Made by a program: the position numbers and the translations under genes. From positions 896,212-960,211 of the forward strand of contig NZ_KQ948145.1 of assembly GCF_001513955.1 (NCBI RefSeq): a DNA stretch of 64,000 nucleotides, given 5' to 3'. Below the pieces are notes generated by a model that worked only from the letters and a program-made list of their open reading frames with translations, did not search any database and was not told where the DNA came from. The first letter of the stretch is position 1. The number at the start of each line of letters is the position of its first letter. Of the stretch, positions 29,728 through 39,440 are shown piece by piece. The DNA is from Streptomyces pseudovenezuelae. GTDB lineage: Bacteria > Actinomycetota > Actinomycetes > Streptomycetales > Streptomycetaceae.

Positions 29728-31073
29728 GCGTTCACCTCCGTGCGGGAGTCGGCCCAGACCGTCGACTTGGCCGGGTCGAACGGGCAGCCGCGGCCCGTGA
29801 TGTGCTGCTCGTACTCCTCGCGGAAGTACTTGAGCGAGGAGAAGATCGGCGAGGCGGCGCCGTCGCCGAGGGCGCAGAAGGACTTGCCGTTGATGTTGTC
29901 GGCGATGTCGTTGAGCTTGTCGAGGTCGGCCATGACGCCCTTGCCGGCCTCGATGTCGCGCAGCAACTGCACGAGCCAGTAGGTGCCTTCACGGCACGGG
30001 GTGCACTTGCCGCAGGACTCGTGGGCGTAGAACTCGGTCCAGCGGGTGACGGCGCGCACGACGCAGGTCGTCTCGTCGAAGCACTGCAGGGCCTTGGTGC
30101 CGAGCATGGAACCGGCGGCGCCGACGCCCTCGTAGTCGAGGGGGACGTCGAGGTGCTCCTCGGTGAACATCGGCGTGGAGGAGCCGCCCGGCGTCCAGAA
30201 CTTCAGCCGGTGGCCCGGCCGCATGCCGCCGCTCATCTCCAGCAGCTGGCGCAGTGTGATGCCGAGCGGGGCCTCGTACTGGCCGGGGCTCGCGACGTGG
30301 CCGCTGAGCGAGTACAGCGTGAAGCCCGGGGACTTCTCGCTGCCCATCGACCTGAACCAGTCTTTCCCCCTTTGGAGAATCGCGGGAACCGACGCGATCG
30401 ACTCCACGTTATTCACAACAGTCGGGCAGGCGTAGAGGCCCGCGACCGCAGGGAAGGGGGGACGGAGCCGCGGTTGGCCACGGCGGCCTTCGAGCGAGTC
30501 GAGCAGTGCGGTCTCCTCACCGCAGATGTACGCGCCGGCGCCCGCGTGCACGGTGATGTCGAGATCGAGGCCGCTGCCCAGGATGTTCTTCCCGAGGTAG
30601 CCGGCCGCGTAGGCCTCGCTCACGGCCGAGTGCAACCGCCGCAGTACAGGGACGACTTCACCGCGGAGATAGATGAAGGCATGCGAAGACCTGATGGCGT
30701 AACACGCGATGATCATGCCCTCGATGAGGCTGTGCGGGTTCGCGAAGAGGAGCGGGATGTCCTTGCAGGTCCCGGGCTCCGACTCGTCGGCGTTGACAAC
30801 TAGATAGTGGGGCTTTCCATCTCCCTGCGGGATGAACTGCCATTTCATCCCGGTGGGGAATCCGGCGCCGCCGCGGCCGCGCAGACCGGAGTCCTTGACG
30901 TACGCGATCAGGTCGTCCGGCGACATCGCGAGCGCCTTGCGGAGCCCCTCGTAGCCCTCGTGCCTCTTGTAGACGTCCAGCGTCCAGGACTCGTCCTCGT
31001 CCCAGAAGGCCGACAGCACGGGTGCGAGCAGCTTCTCGGGACTGGTGTCCTTCAGTTCGGGTGCCAAGGTCAT
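29724..31073 (-). CDS. nuoF: NADH-quinone oxidoreductase subunit F
   Basis: NuoF binds NADH and FMN and holds cluster N3. The motifs are [16 protein letters not shown] (NADH/FMN), [14 protein letters not shown] (FMN) and [11 protein letters not shown] with a later Cys (cluster). It has 449 residues. The ATG at 31073 shares its A with the nuoE stop (TGATG). The open frame reaches far into nuoE, but that part is only a shadow. Confidence 0.95.
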   Translation of the reverse strand: MTLAPELKDTSPEKLLAPVLSAFWDEDESWTLDVYKRHEGYEGLRKALAMSPDDLIAYVKDSGLRGRGGAGFPTGMKWQFIPQGDGKPHYLVVNADESEPGTCKDIPLLFANPHSLIEGMIIACYAIRSSHAFIYLRGEVVPVLRRLHSAVSEAYAAGYLGKNILGSGLDLDITVHAGAGAYICGEETALLDSLEGRRGQPRLRPPFPAVAGLYACPTVVNNVESIASVPAILQRGKDWFRSMGSEKSPGFTLYSLSGHVASPGQYEAPLGITLRQLLEMSGGMRPGHRLKFWTPGGSSTPMFTEEHLDVPLDYEGVGAAGSMLGTKALQCFDETTCVVRAVTRWTEFYAHESCGKCTPCREGTYWLVQLLRDIEAGKGVMADLDKLNDIADNINGKSFCALGDGAASPIFSSLKYFREEYEQHITGRGCPFDPAKSTVWADSRTEVNA

Positions 31074-31950
31074 CACTCCCCCTCCTCGGCGGCGGGCCCG
31101 GCCGGATGGGCCGGGTCGGAGGCCGACGTGTCCTGTGGCGCGTCGTGCGAGCTCGGGTGCTCCGACGGGGACGGCTCGGGGGCGCCCCTGTCCTGCGGTG
31201 CGCCGTCGCCGTCCTGCGACGATCCTTCGCGCGGATGGACCACGCGCGCGGGTGCGGTCTCTCCCCTGGCCAGGCGGAGGCCCACCAGTGACGCGGGTCC
31301 CGCTCCGCCGCTCGCCTCGACGGCTCCGGGCCGCTCGTCGGGGAAGCCGGCGAGGATCCGCGCGGTCTCCTTGAAGGTGCACAGCGGCGCCCCGCGCGTG
31401 GGCTCGACGGGACGCCCCGCGCGCAGGTCGTCGACGAGCCGCTTGGCGGTGTCCGGGGTCTGGTTGTCGAAGAACTCCCAGTTGACCATCACGACCGGCG
31501 CGAAGTCGCAGGCCGCGTTGCACTCGATGTGCTCCAGGGTGACCTTGCCGTCGTCGGTGGTCTCGCCGTTGCCTACGCCCAGGTGCTCCTGCAGCTCGGA
31601 GAAGATCGCGTCGCCGCCCATCACCGCGCACAGCGTGTTGGTGCAGACGCCCACCTGGTAGTCACCGGAGGGCCTGCGCCGGTACATGGTGTAGAAGGTG
31701 GCCACCGCGGTGACCTCCGCCGTGGTCAGCTCCAGCACGTCCGCGCAGAACTGCATGCCGGTGCGGGTGACATGGCCCTCCTCCGCCTGCACGAGGTGCA
31801 GCAACGGCAGGAGCGCCGAGCGGGAGTCCGGGTAGCGGGCGATGATCTCGCGCGCGTCCGTCTCCAGCCGGGCTCGGACGTCGTCCGGGTAAGCGGGTGC
31901 GGGCAGTTCGGGCATGCCCAGGCTGACGCCCCGCTCGGAAGGACTCGTGG

Positions 31951-31954
<4 letters not shown>
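31073..31954 (-). CDS. nuoE: NADH-quinone oxidoreductase subunit E with a long disordered tail
   Basis: NuoE carries the [2Fe-2S] cluster N1a; the four ligands are visible in CTNTLC and CNAACD. At 293 residues it is far longer than the usual 160-240. The last 75 or so residues are low-complexity, rich in Ser, Pro, Asp, Gln and His (for example [20 protein letters not shown]), and look disordered. GTG start at 31954 overlaps the nuoD stop. Confidence 0.93.
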
Positions 31955-33284
<1,330 letters not shown>

Positions 33285-33288
<4 letters not shown>

Positions 33289-34019
33289 GAGTACGACCTC
33301 CGCTGGTCCGGAGCCGGGATCTGGGCGCCCTTGTACTCGACGGGGATGCCGCCGAGGGGGTAGTCCTTGCGCTGCGGATGGCCCTGCCAGTCGTCCGGCA
33401 TCATGATCCGCGTCAGCGCCGGGTGACCGTCGAAGACGATCCCGAAGAAGTCGTAGGTCTCGCGCTCGTGCCAGTCGTTGGTCGGATACACCGAGACCAG
33501 GGACGGGATGTGCGGGTCCGCGTCCGGGGCGCTGACCTCCAGGCGGATCAGCCGGTTGTGGGTGATCGAGCGCAGGTGGTAGACGGCGTGCAGCTCGCGG
33601 CCCTTGTCGTGGAGGTAGTGGACCCCGCTGACGCCGGTGCAGAGCTCGAAGCGCAGGGCCGGGTCGTCACGCAGGGTCTGCGCGACGCGCAGCAGGTGCT
33701 CGCGCTCGATGTGGAAGGTGATCTCGCCGCGGTCGACGACCGTCTTCTCGATCGCGTTGCCGGGGAGCAGTCCCTGCTCCTCCAGGGCGCCATCCAGTTC
33801 GTCGGCGACCTCGTCGAACCAGCCGCCGTAGGGGCGGGTGGCCTCTCCCGGGAGCCGGATGGAGCGGACCAGGCCGCCGTAGCCGGAGGTGTCGCCGCCG
33901 TTGTTCGCGCCGAACATGCCACGCTGGACGCGGATCTCCTCGCCGCCGTCGCCGCGCTGGCCGGGGAGGTTGGAGGCGCCAAGGTCCTTCTCGGGGTTCA
34001 CCCCGTTCGCGTCGCTCAC
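33285..34019 (-). CDS. nuoC: NADH-quinone oxidoreductase subunit C
   Basis: NuoC is a structural subunit of the peripheral arm, 244 residues. The 30-kDa-subunit signature is [27 protein letters not shown], followed by [18 protein letters not shown]. An N-terminal extension of about 70 residues, rich in Gly, Asn and Asp, is typical of actinobacterial forms. GTG start at 34019 overlaps the nuoB stop. Confidence 0.95.
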
Positions 34020-34570
34020 CGCAGCAGCCCCTTCATCTCGATCGTGGGCAGGGCCTTGAGCGCCGCCTCCTCCGCCTCGCGGGCGGCCTCCTCGGCGTTC
34101 ACGCCGAGCTTGGAGGACTGGATCTTCTGGTGGAGCTTGAGAATGGCGTCCATCAGCATCTCGGGCCGTGGCGGGCAGCCGGGCAGATAGATGTCGACCG
34201 GCACGATGTGGTCGACGCCCTGCACGATCGCGTAGTTGTTGAACATGCCGCCCGAGGAGGCGCAGACCCCCATGGAGATGACCCACTTGGGGTTCGGCAT
34301 CTGGTCGTAGACCTGCCTGAGCACCGGCGCCATCTTCTGGCTGACCCGGCCGGCGACGATCATGAGGTCCGCCTGGCGGGGTGAGCCGCGGAAGACCTCC
34401 ATGCCGAAGCGGGCCAGGTCGTAGCGTCCGGCGCCGGTGGTCATCATCTCGATGGCACAGCAGGCGAGGCCGAACGTGGCCGGGAAGACGGACGCCTTGC
34501 GCACCCAGCCCGCGGCCTGCTCGACGGTGGTCAGCAGGAAGCCGCTCGGCAGCTTTTCTTCGAGTCCCAT
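34016..34570 (-). CDS. nuoB: NADH-quinone oxidoreductase subunit B
   Basis: NuoB holds cluster N2, the last one before quinone. All four ligands are visible: the tandem pair in [11 protein letters not shown], one in [13 protein letters not shown] and one in [10 protein letters not shown]. It has 184 residues with an Ala/Glu-rich C-terminal tail. ATG at 34570, 14 nt downstream of nuoA. Confidence 0.97.
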   Translation of the reverse strand: MGLEEKLPSGFLLTTVEQAAGWVRKASVFPATFGLACCAIEMMTTGAGRYDLARFGMEVFRGSPRQADLMIVAGRVSQKMAPVLRQVYDQMPNPKWVISMGVCASSGGMFNNYAIVQGVDHIVPVDIYLPGCPPRPEMLMDAILKLHQKIQSSKLGVNAEEAAREAEEAALKALPTIEMKGLLR

Positions 34571-34584
34571 GAGTTAAAGGCCCC

Positions 34585-34944
34585 TCAGTCCCATTCCAGG
34601 CCGCCGCGCCGCCATACGTACGCGTACGCGACGAAGACGGTGAGCACGAAGAGCAGCATCTCCACGAGCCCGAAAACACCCAGGGCGTCGAAGGTGACAG
34701 CCCAGGGGTAGAGGAAGACGATCTCGATGTCGAAGACGATGAAGAGCATCGCCGTCAGGTAGTACTTGATGGGGAAGCGCCCGCCGCCGGCCGGCGTGGG
34801 GGTCGGCTCGATTCCGCACTCGTAGGCCTCGAGCTTGGCCCGGTTGTACCGCTTCGGACCGATCAGCGTGGCCATGACCACGGAGAAGATCGCAAAGCCT
34901 GCCCCGAGGGCTCCCAGTACGAGGATGGGCGCATAAGCGTTCAC
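34585..34944 (-). CDS. nuoA: NADH-quinone oxidoreductase subunit A
   Basis: NuoA is a three-helix membrane subunit whose loop closes the quinone channel. The conserved loop [23 protein letters not shown] contains the Cys that is exposed in the deactive form. It has 119 residues; GTG start with GAGGAG-type sites upstream. It is the first gene of the operon, with a Rex-type site about 110 bp upstream. Confidence 0.96.
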   Translation of the reverse strand: MNAYAPILVLGALGAGFAIFSVVMATLIGPKRYNRAKLEAYECGIEPTPTPAGGGRFPIKYYLTAMLFIVFDIEIVFLYPWAVTFDALGVFGLVEMLLFVLTVFVAYAYVWRRGGLEWD

Positions 34945-35051
34945 CGCTCCTCGCTCCTCTCAGTCGGCACTGACTGCTGGCGATGGCATCGGACTCACAC
35001 CCTCCTCATACGTCCCTCTGACCTCCGTCCGTCCCGACGAAGATCGCGAAC

Positions 35052-35069
35052 ATGTGAAGCAGGTCACAA
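35052..35069. promoter_or_regulatory. Rex operator upstream of nuoA
   Basis: TGTGAAGCAGGTCACA (35053-35068) has perfect TGTGA-N6-TCACA arms, extended by A at each side. This is the consensus of the Streptomyces redox repressor Rex, which senses NADH/NAD+ and is known to act on respiratory genes. Its place about 110 bp before the nuoA start fits control of complex I. Confidence 0.75.
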
Positions 35070-35356
35070 GCCCAACTGACCCGCATCTTATGCCCGCCGG
35101 TCTGTGATCTGCGACACGGGGTATTGCACAAGCTTTGTGATCTCCACCACCAGACGAAGGATCATGAAGTCGGATCAGCGGTGATCTTCACACGAGAAGC
35201 GTCCGAGTGATCACCAGAGGTGACATTTCCGCTAGTCGGCGCAGGTCGGAAGAGGCGTCTCCATATCAAGAGGCTTCCCCTGCATGCAAATTGGCGGTGG
35301 ACGCGACCGCTTGATAGAGGACCGCGTTCACACATCAGGGGGAGGCGCGAGGACGA

Positions 35357-35374
35357 GTGTGGACGCGTGCACAC
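35357..35374. promoter_or_regulatory. 18-bp near-perfect palindrome, regulator unknown
   Basis: GTGTGGACGCGTGCACAC pairs along its whole length except one symmetric mismatch. It lies about 300 bp before the NlpC/P60 gene. It could be an operator; no matching regulator is known to me. Confidence 0.35.
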
Positions 35375-35413
35375 ATTCACGAGCGTCGGCACTCTCCGGA
35401 CGCAGCCGTCGCC

Positions 35414-35430
35414 GTAACCGTTGCGTGACC
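35414..35430 (+). promoter_or_regulatory. MtrA-like direct repeat upstream of the NlpC/P60 gene
   Basis: GTAACC and GTGACC are repeated with 11-bp spacing (GTAACCGTTGCGTGACC), one helical turn, as expected for a tandem dimer of an OmpR-type regulator. MtrA and GlnR in Streptomyces use GTnAC repeats of this kind. MtrA is known to control cell-wall hydrolase genes in actinobacteria, so MtrA is the better guess. Confidence 0.4.
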
Positions 35431-35678
35431 TCCGCCACATCCACAGGAGCTCCCCAGGAAGGGGGCTTGGCCATCGGCCCCAACCGGTGGTAGCTGCGGG
35501 GCAATTCGGGCGTAACAGCGAAAGGCCATGATCACGGCCATGATCACGTGAGTCCGCAATGTCCGTTACGGCGTCAATAAAGAGTGAGCCACCGGGTTTT
35601 CGGGCCACCGATTGAACAACTGTGGCGCAGCACACGTTTCTTGAAGGTATGGAGGAGCCCCTGATACCAGTTGGTCTC

Positions 35679-36485
35679 ATGTCCCACACCGCTCACATAC
35701 GCAGCCACCGGAAACCCCGCCGCAGCGCGACGACTTCGATCGCCGTGCGTGCCGGAGTCGCCGGTGGCGTGCTCAGCATGGCAGCGGCGGGCGCGTCGGC
35801 TTCGGCGTTCGCCGCCGAGTCGACGACGCAGACCCTCGAACTGCCCACCCTCTCGGCCGACCTGGGCAGCCAGGTCGCCGAGTCCGCCGACGCGATGCAG
35901 CAGGCGGCCGCCAACTACCAGCTGCAGGCCGAGCGTGACGCGGCCGCCGCAAAGGCCGCGAAGCAGGCCAAGGCGGACCTCGCGGAGGCCAAGAAGAAGG
36001 CGGAGGCCAAGAAGAAGGCCGAGGAGGCCCGCAGGGCCGCCGCCGAGGAGGCCGCCTCGCGCAGCTCGGAGCGGACCACCCTGTCCGCCTCGGCGAGCGC
36101 CAGTGTCTCCACGAGCTCGTCCACGGCCACCGGTTCGGCCGCGGCCGTCATCGCCTTCGTGAAGGCTCAGGTCGGTGACGCGTACGTCTCCGGCGGCACC
36201 GGCCCCAACTCGTGGGACTGCTCGGGCCTCGTGCAGGCGGCGTTCAGCCAGATCGGCGTCGACCTGCCGCGCGTCTCGCAGGACCAGTCGACCGCGGGCA
36301 CCCAGGTCTCGCTGAGCAACCTCCAGCCGGGCGACATCCTGTACTGGGGCAGCGCGGGCAGCGCGTACCACGTGGCGGTGTACGTGGGCGACGGCATGTT
36401 CGTCGGCGCGCAGAACCCCTCGACCGGTGTGGCCGAGAAGCCGCTGTCCTACGACCCGCCGACCGGCGCGGTGCGGGTGCTCTGA
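35679..36485 (+). CDS. Secreted NlpC/P60 cell-wall endopeptidase
   Basis: The protein should cleave peptide stems of peptidoglycan outside the cell. After a signal sequence (basic RSHRKPRR, then a hydrophobic core ending in ASAFAAE) comes a coiled-coil stretch made of KKKAEAKKKAEEARRAAAEE, a Ser/Thr-rich linker, and a C-terminal NlpC/P60 domain of about 115 residues. The catalytic Cys is in SWDCSGLVQAAF and the His in AYHVAVYVGDG. I use the ATG at 35679; 35649 is an alternative with a poor ribosome site. The layout resembles RipA-type hydrolases that act at division. A hairpin terminator follows 47 nt later. Confidence 0.9.
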   Translation: MSHTAHIRSHRKPRRSATTSIAVRAGVAGGVLSMAAAGASASAFAAESTTQTLELPTLSADLGSQVAESADAMQQAAANYQLQAERDAAAAKAAKQAKADLAEAKKKAEAKKKAEEARRAAAEEAASRSSERTTLSASASASVSTSSSTATGSAAAVIAFVKAQVGDAYVSGGTGPNSWDCSGLVQAAFSQIGVDLPRVSQDQSTAGTQVSLSNLQPGDILYWGSAGSAYHVAVYVGDGMFVGAQNPSTGVAEKPLSYDPPTGAVRVL

Positions 36486-36531
36486 CATCGGGACACCCGG
36501 GGACATCGGTCACCGGGACAGCACGAACGCA

Positions 36532-36570
36532 CGGAAGGGCCGCAGCCGCTCGGGGGCTGCGGCCCTTCCG
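36532..36570 (+). terminator. Hairpin terminator of the NlpC/P60 gene
   Basis: A 16-bp stem (CGGAAGGGCCGCAGCC / GGCTGCGGCCCTTCCG) with a short loop (GCTCGGG) lies 47 nt after the stop. Confidence 0.85.
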
Positions 36571-36601
36571 TTGTCCTGTACGGGTCGGATGGGGATGTAT
36601 G

Positions 36602-36947
36602 TCCCCGACTCGCCCCGGGCCCACCGAGGTCGGCGAGGAGGTGCCCCACAGGCCGTGCCGGGACGGGACCGAGTTCGGGCCCGATCTCACCGCGGCGGGC
36701 CTCGCGGCGAACCAGGTCGGTGTCGGACCGCGGCTCTTCGTCCACGGCCGTCCGGACGACGACGGCGTCCGGCATGTCGGACACATCGTCAGCCTGGTGC
36801 TCGCCCAGCTCGACCCGGGCGGGCGCAGGCTGCACTTCGCGCGCTGCCTGGCCCACGAGAGCCGACCATGTGAACGGGCACGCGTATCTGGACCGGCTGT
36901 CCGGGCCGGACCGCGAGGAGGCGCTGAACGGTGCTCAGGGCATCGTC
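36602..36947 (+). pseudogene. Decayed peptide deformylase gene
   Basis: Translation in one frame gives HRPCRDGTEFGPDLTAAGLA followed by ANQVGV, RHVGHIV and HFARCLAHES. After one extra base near 36862 the frame shifts and reads DHVNGHAYLDRLSGPDREEA. Peptide deformylases contain GxGLAANQIGV, EGCLS and HExDHLNG in that order. Here about 17 residues before motif I are missing, a larger deletion removes motif II with its metal Cys, and motif III (HES-DHVNG) is broken by the frameshift. It is therefore a dead copy of def; Streptomyces normally keeps other copies elsewhere. Identification is from remembered motifs and is quite specific. Confidence 0.75.
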
Positions 36948-37029
36948 AGCGCCTCAGGGAGTGGACCAGCGCCCACACCGACACCGCGATGAGGATGACG
37001 AAGACGGGTAACGCGACCCCTGCGTCCAT
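36946..37029 (-). CDS. 27-residue single-span membrane peptide
   Basis: The short frame MDAGVALPVFVILIAVSVWA ending in LVHSLRR makes one membrane helix with a basic C-terminus. GGAGGT abuts the ATG, closer than ideal. The next gene upstream on this strand (MenJ-like) ends 32 nt away, so it could be the tail of that transcript. It overlaps the end of the deformylase remnant on the other strand by at most a few bases. No family is recognised. Confidence 0.45.
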   Translation of the reverse strand: MDAGVALPVFVILIAVSVWALVHSLRR

Positions 37030-37061
37030 ACCTCCAACATGCCCCCGCGACGGGGCTCCCG

Positions 37062-38348
37062 TCACGCCTTCGGCGCCACCTTGCTCAGCCCGTTGATGAT
37101 CCGGTCCATCGCGTCGCCGCCCGTGGGGTCGGTGAGGTTGGCGAGCATCTTCAGGGTGAACTTCATGAGCAGCGGGTGTGTCAGGCCGCGCTGGGCCGCG
37201 ATCTTCATGACCTTCGGGTTGCCGATGAGCTTCACGAAGGCGCGGCCCAGCGTGTAGTAGCCGCCGTAGGTGTCCTTGAGGACCTGCGGGTAGCGCTGCA
37301 GGGCGATCTCCCGCTGGGCGGGCGTGGCGCGGGCGTGGGCCTGGACGATGACGTCGGCGGCGATCTGGCCGGACTCCATGGCGTAGGCGATGCCCTCGCC
37401 GTTGAAGGGGTTGACCATGCCGCCGGCGTCGCCGACCAGGAGCAGGCCCTTGGTGTAGTGCGGCTGGCGGTTGAAGGCCATCGGCAGGGCGGCGCCGCGG
37501 ATCGGGCCGGTCATGTTCTCCGGGGTGTAGCCCCAGTCCTCCGGCATCGAGGCGCACCAGGCCTTCAGCACCTCGCGCCAGTCGAGCTCCTTGAAGGAGT
37601 CGGAGGTGTTCAGGACGCCGAGGCCGACGTTGGAGGTGCCGTCGCCCATGCCGAAGATCCAGCCGTAGCCGGGCAGCAGCCGGTCCTCGCCGGGGCCGCG
37701 GCGGTCCCACAGCTCCAGCCAGGACTCCAGGTAATCGTCGTCGTGGCGCGGGCTCTCGAAGTACGTCCGTACGGCCACGCCCATCGGGCGGTCCTCGCGG
37801 CGGTGCAGGCCCATCGCGAGGGAGAGCCGGGTGGAGTTGCCGTCGGCGGCGACCACGAGGGGCGCGTGGAAGGTGACTTCGCGCTTCTCCTCGCCGAGCT
37901 TCGCGTGGACGCCGGTGATGCGGCCGGTGCGGTCGTCGACGATCGGGGCACCGACGTTGCAGCGCTCGTAGAGCCGCGCCCCGGCCTTCTGGGCCTGGCG
38001 GGCGAGCTGCTCGTCGAAGTCGTCGCGCTTGCGGACGAGGCCGTAGTCGGGGAAGGAGGCCAGCTCCGGCCAGTCGAGCTGGAGGCGTACGCCGCCGCCG
38101 ATGATGCGGAGGCCCTTGTTCCGCAGCCAGCCGGCCTCTTCGGAGATGTCGATGCCCATGGCCACGAGCTGCTTGGTGGCGCGCGGGGTGAGGCCGTCGC
38201 CGCAGACCTTCTCGCGCGGGAACTCGGTCTTCTCCAGCAGGAGCACGTCGAGTCCGGACTTGGCGAGGTGGTACGCGGTCGTGGAGCCGGCCGGCCCCGC
38301 GCCGACGACGATGACATCGGCGGTGTTCTCGGACAGGGGCTCGGTCAC
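37062..38348 (-). CDS. menJ: Geranylgeranyl reductase-family flavoprotein, probably menaquinone reductase MenJ
   Basis: The family reduces isoprenoid double bonds with FAD. The FAD motif GAGPAGS lies at about 16-22, with CGDGLTPRA after it and the second FAD motif LLVGDAGGMVNPFNGEGIAYAMES near residue 310. It has 428 residues. Mycobacterial MenJ saturates the menaquinone side chain, and Streptomyces makes partly hydrogenated menaquinones, so this is the likely role. Proximity to nuo and menG supports it. GTG start at 38348 with GGGGAGAT upstream. Archaeal-type lipid reductase or another isoprenoid substrate cannot be excluded. Confidence 0.85.
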   Translation of the reverse strand: MTEPLSENTADVIVVGAGPAGSTTAYHLAKSGLDVLLLEKTEFPREKVCGDGLTPRATKQLVAMGIDISEEAGWLRNKGLRIIGGGVRLQLDWPELASFPDYGLVRKRDDFDEQLARQAQKAGARLYERCNVGAPIVDDRTGRITGVHAKLGEEKREVTFHAPLVVAADGNSTRLSLAMGLHRREDRPMGVAVRTYFESPRHDDDYLESWLELWDRRGPGEDRLLPGYGWIFGMGDGTSNVGLGVLNTSDSFKELDWREVLKAWCASMPEDWGYTPENMTGPIRGAALPMAFNRQPHYTKGLLLVGDAGGMVNPFNGEGIAYAMESGQIAADVIVQAHARATPAQREIALQRYPQVLKDTYGGYYTLGRAFVKLIGNPKVMKIAAQRGLTHPLLMKFTLKMLANLTDPTGGDAMDRIINGLSKVAPKA

Positions 38349-38365
38349 GGCGGGATCTCCCCAGG

Positions 38366-38401
38366 CTCGGAATCAAGTTCGGAATCAAGTTCTGAATCCG
38401 C
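38366..38401. repeat. Three tandem 12-bp repeats upstream of the MenJ-like gene
   Basis: Units CTCGGAATCAAG, TTCGGAATCAAG and TTCTGAATCCGC follow each other directly, 18 bp before the start codon on the minus strand. They may be a regulator site array or simple slippage. Confidence 0.7.
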
Positions 38402-38469
38402 GTGCCGACCGGCACTGGACATGGGCAGTCTATTCAGCAGAATTGATCACCCGGCTGAAGGGCTGCCCC

Positions 38470-38994
38470 ATGGACCGAGCTCTGCCCGTCGTACGGCTGC
38501 GCGTCCCCACCGACGAGGACGCCGTCGCCTGGCACCGCGTCTTCGACGACCCGGACGTCATGGAGTTCCACGGCGGCAGGTCGGCGGAGCTGTACGTCTA
38601 CGAGGAGCTCACCGCGCGGCAGCGCCGGCACGACGCCGAGCGCGGTTTCTGCCTGTGGACCATGGTCGACGAGGACGGCCGGGTCATCGGCTTCACCGGG
38701 GCCCAGCCGTGGCCGCAGGACTGGGGGCCGACGGGCGAGATCGAGATCGGGTGGCGGCTCGGGCGGGCGTACTGGGGCCGGGGGTACGCCACCGTGGCCG
38801 CGCGGCTGACGCTGGAGCGGCTCAGAGCGGCGGGCGTCACGGACGTGGTGGCGATGGTCAGACCCGGCAACGAACGGTCGATCGCGGTCACCAAGCGCCT
38901 CGGCATGGAACTCGCGGAGACCTTCCCGCACCCCCGGTTCGCGGAAGAGGCGCTGTGCTTCCGGCTCTCCCTGCGGGACGGTCACCCGGAGTAG
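38470..38994 (+). CDS. GNAT-family N-acetyltransferase
   Basis: The 174-residue protein has the acetyl-CoA-binding segment RAYWGRGYATVAARLTLERL (R/Q-x-x-G-x-G/A) at about residues 100-119 and the later NERSIAVTKRLGM. It resembles RimJ/RimL-type acetyltransferases that modify amino groups of proteins or small molecules. ATG at 38470 with AAGGG upstream. It is divergent from the MenJ-like gene. The substrate is unknown. Confidence 0.88.
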   Translation: MDRALPVVRLRVPTDEDAVAWHRVFDDPDVMEFHGGRSAELYVYEELTARQRRHDAERGFCLWTMVDEDGRVIGFTGAQPWPQDWGPTGEIEIGWRLGRAYWGRGYATVAARLTLERLRAAGVTDVVAMVRPGNERSIAVTKRLGMELAETFPHPRFAEEALCFRLSLRDGHPE

Positions 38995-39077
38995 CGGTCT
39001 GCTACAGAAAGACACCCGGTACTTCCGGTCGCCGTCGGGCCGGAGTTACCCTGCCAGTACCGCTGGGGGTGACATCT

Positions 39078-39422
39078 GTGCGCATACCACCCAAGACGCC
39101 CGAAGTGCGCGTACCGCGACTGGTCGGACTCATGGCCGTGGACGCGCGCGAGACGGCGCAGGCGCAGGGCCTGTTCGTCAACGCGCCGGATCGCAGGGAC
39201 TTCCATCAGGCCGTCGTCGACTATGTCGTACGCCAGTACCCGCAGGCCGGTGCGGAGGTGCCGCGGGACTCGGTGGTGTACGTGTGGTTCGACCTCGGCC
39301 CGGGTGAGGGCGGCGGAGGCATCCGCGAGCCCCGCATCCCCCACCCTCCGAGCGGCGGCCTCCAGCGCGAGCTGGACGAGCCGGGCGATCCCTACGTGGT
39401 CCGCTGCGTGACGGGGCTCTGA
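39078..39422 (+). CDS. PASTA-domain protein
   Basis: The 114-residue protein contains one PASTA-like domain: VPRLVGLMAVDARETAQAQG followed by YVVRQYPQAGAEVPRDSVVYVWF. PASTA domains bind muropeptides or beta-lactams when extracytoplasmic, but no signal peptide or membrane segment is visible here, so its place is unclear. GTG at 39078 is chosen because GGGGGTGA lies 5-7 nt before it. The C-terminus is Gly/Pro-rich. Confidence 0.75.
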   Translation: MRIPPKTPEVRVPRLVGLMAVDARETAQAQGLFVNAPDRRDFHQAVVDYVVRQYPQAGAEVPRDSVVYVWFDLGPGEGGGGIREPRIPHPPSGGLQRELDEPGDPYVVRCVTGL

Positions 39423-39440
39423 CCTCGGCCCCGGAGCGGC

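Larger units (their letters stand above)
34945..35678. other. Long divergent intergenic region between nuoA and the NlpC/P60 gene
   Basis: About 730 bp without a credible gene; open frames here have poor codon character. It holds a Rex-type operator near nuoA, an 18-bp near-palindrome (35357-35374), an MtrA-like direct repeat (35414-35430) and a doubled ATGATCACG (35529-35549). A promoter could not be fixed for either flanking gene. The half near the NlpC/P60 gene could be a structured leader. Confidence 0.6.

Noticed and set aside
35127..35139. CACAAGCTTTGTG as a second Rex-type site
   Set aside because: The arms point the wrong way (CACAA...TTGTG rather than TTGTG...CACAA), so it does not match the Rex consensus.
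35161..35678. A ydaO-type (c-di-AMP) riboswitch before the NlpC/P60 gene, as known for some Streptomyces wall hydrolases
   Set aside because: I looked for the conserved core segments and did not find them; a covariance-model search would decide.
35162..35689. A 175-codon minus-strand frame between nuoA and the NlpC/P60 gene
   Set aside because: Codon bias is unlike the neighbours, rich in Cys, Trp and Arg, no ribosome site, and it covers likely regulatory sequence.
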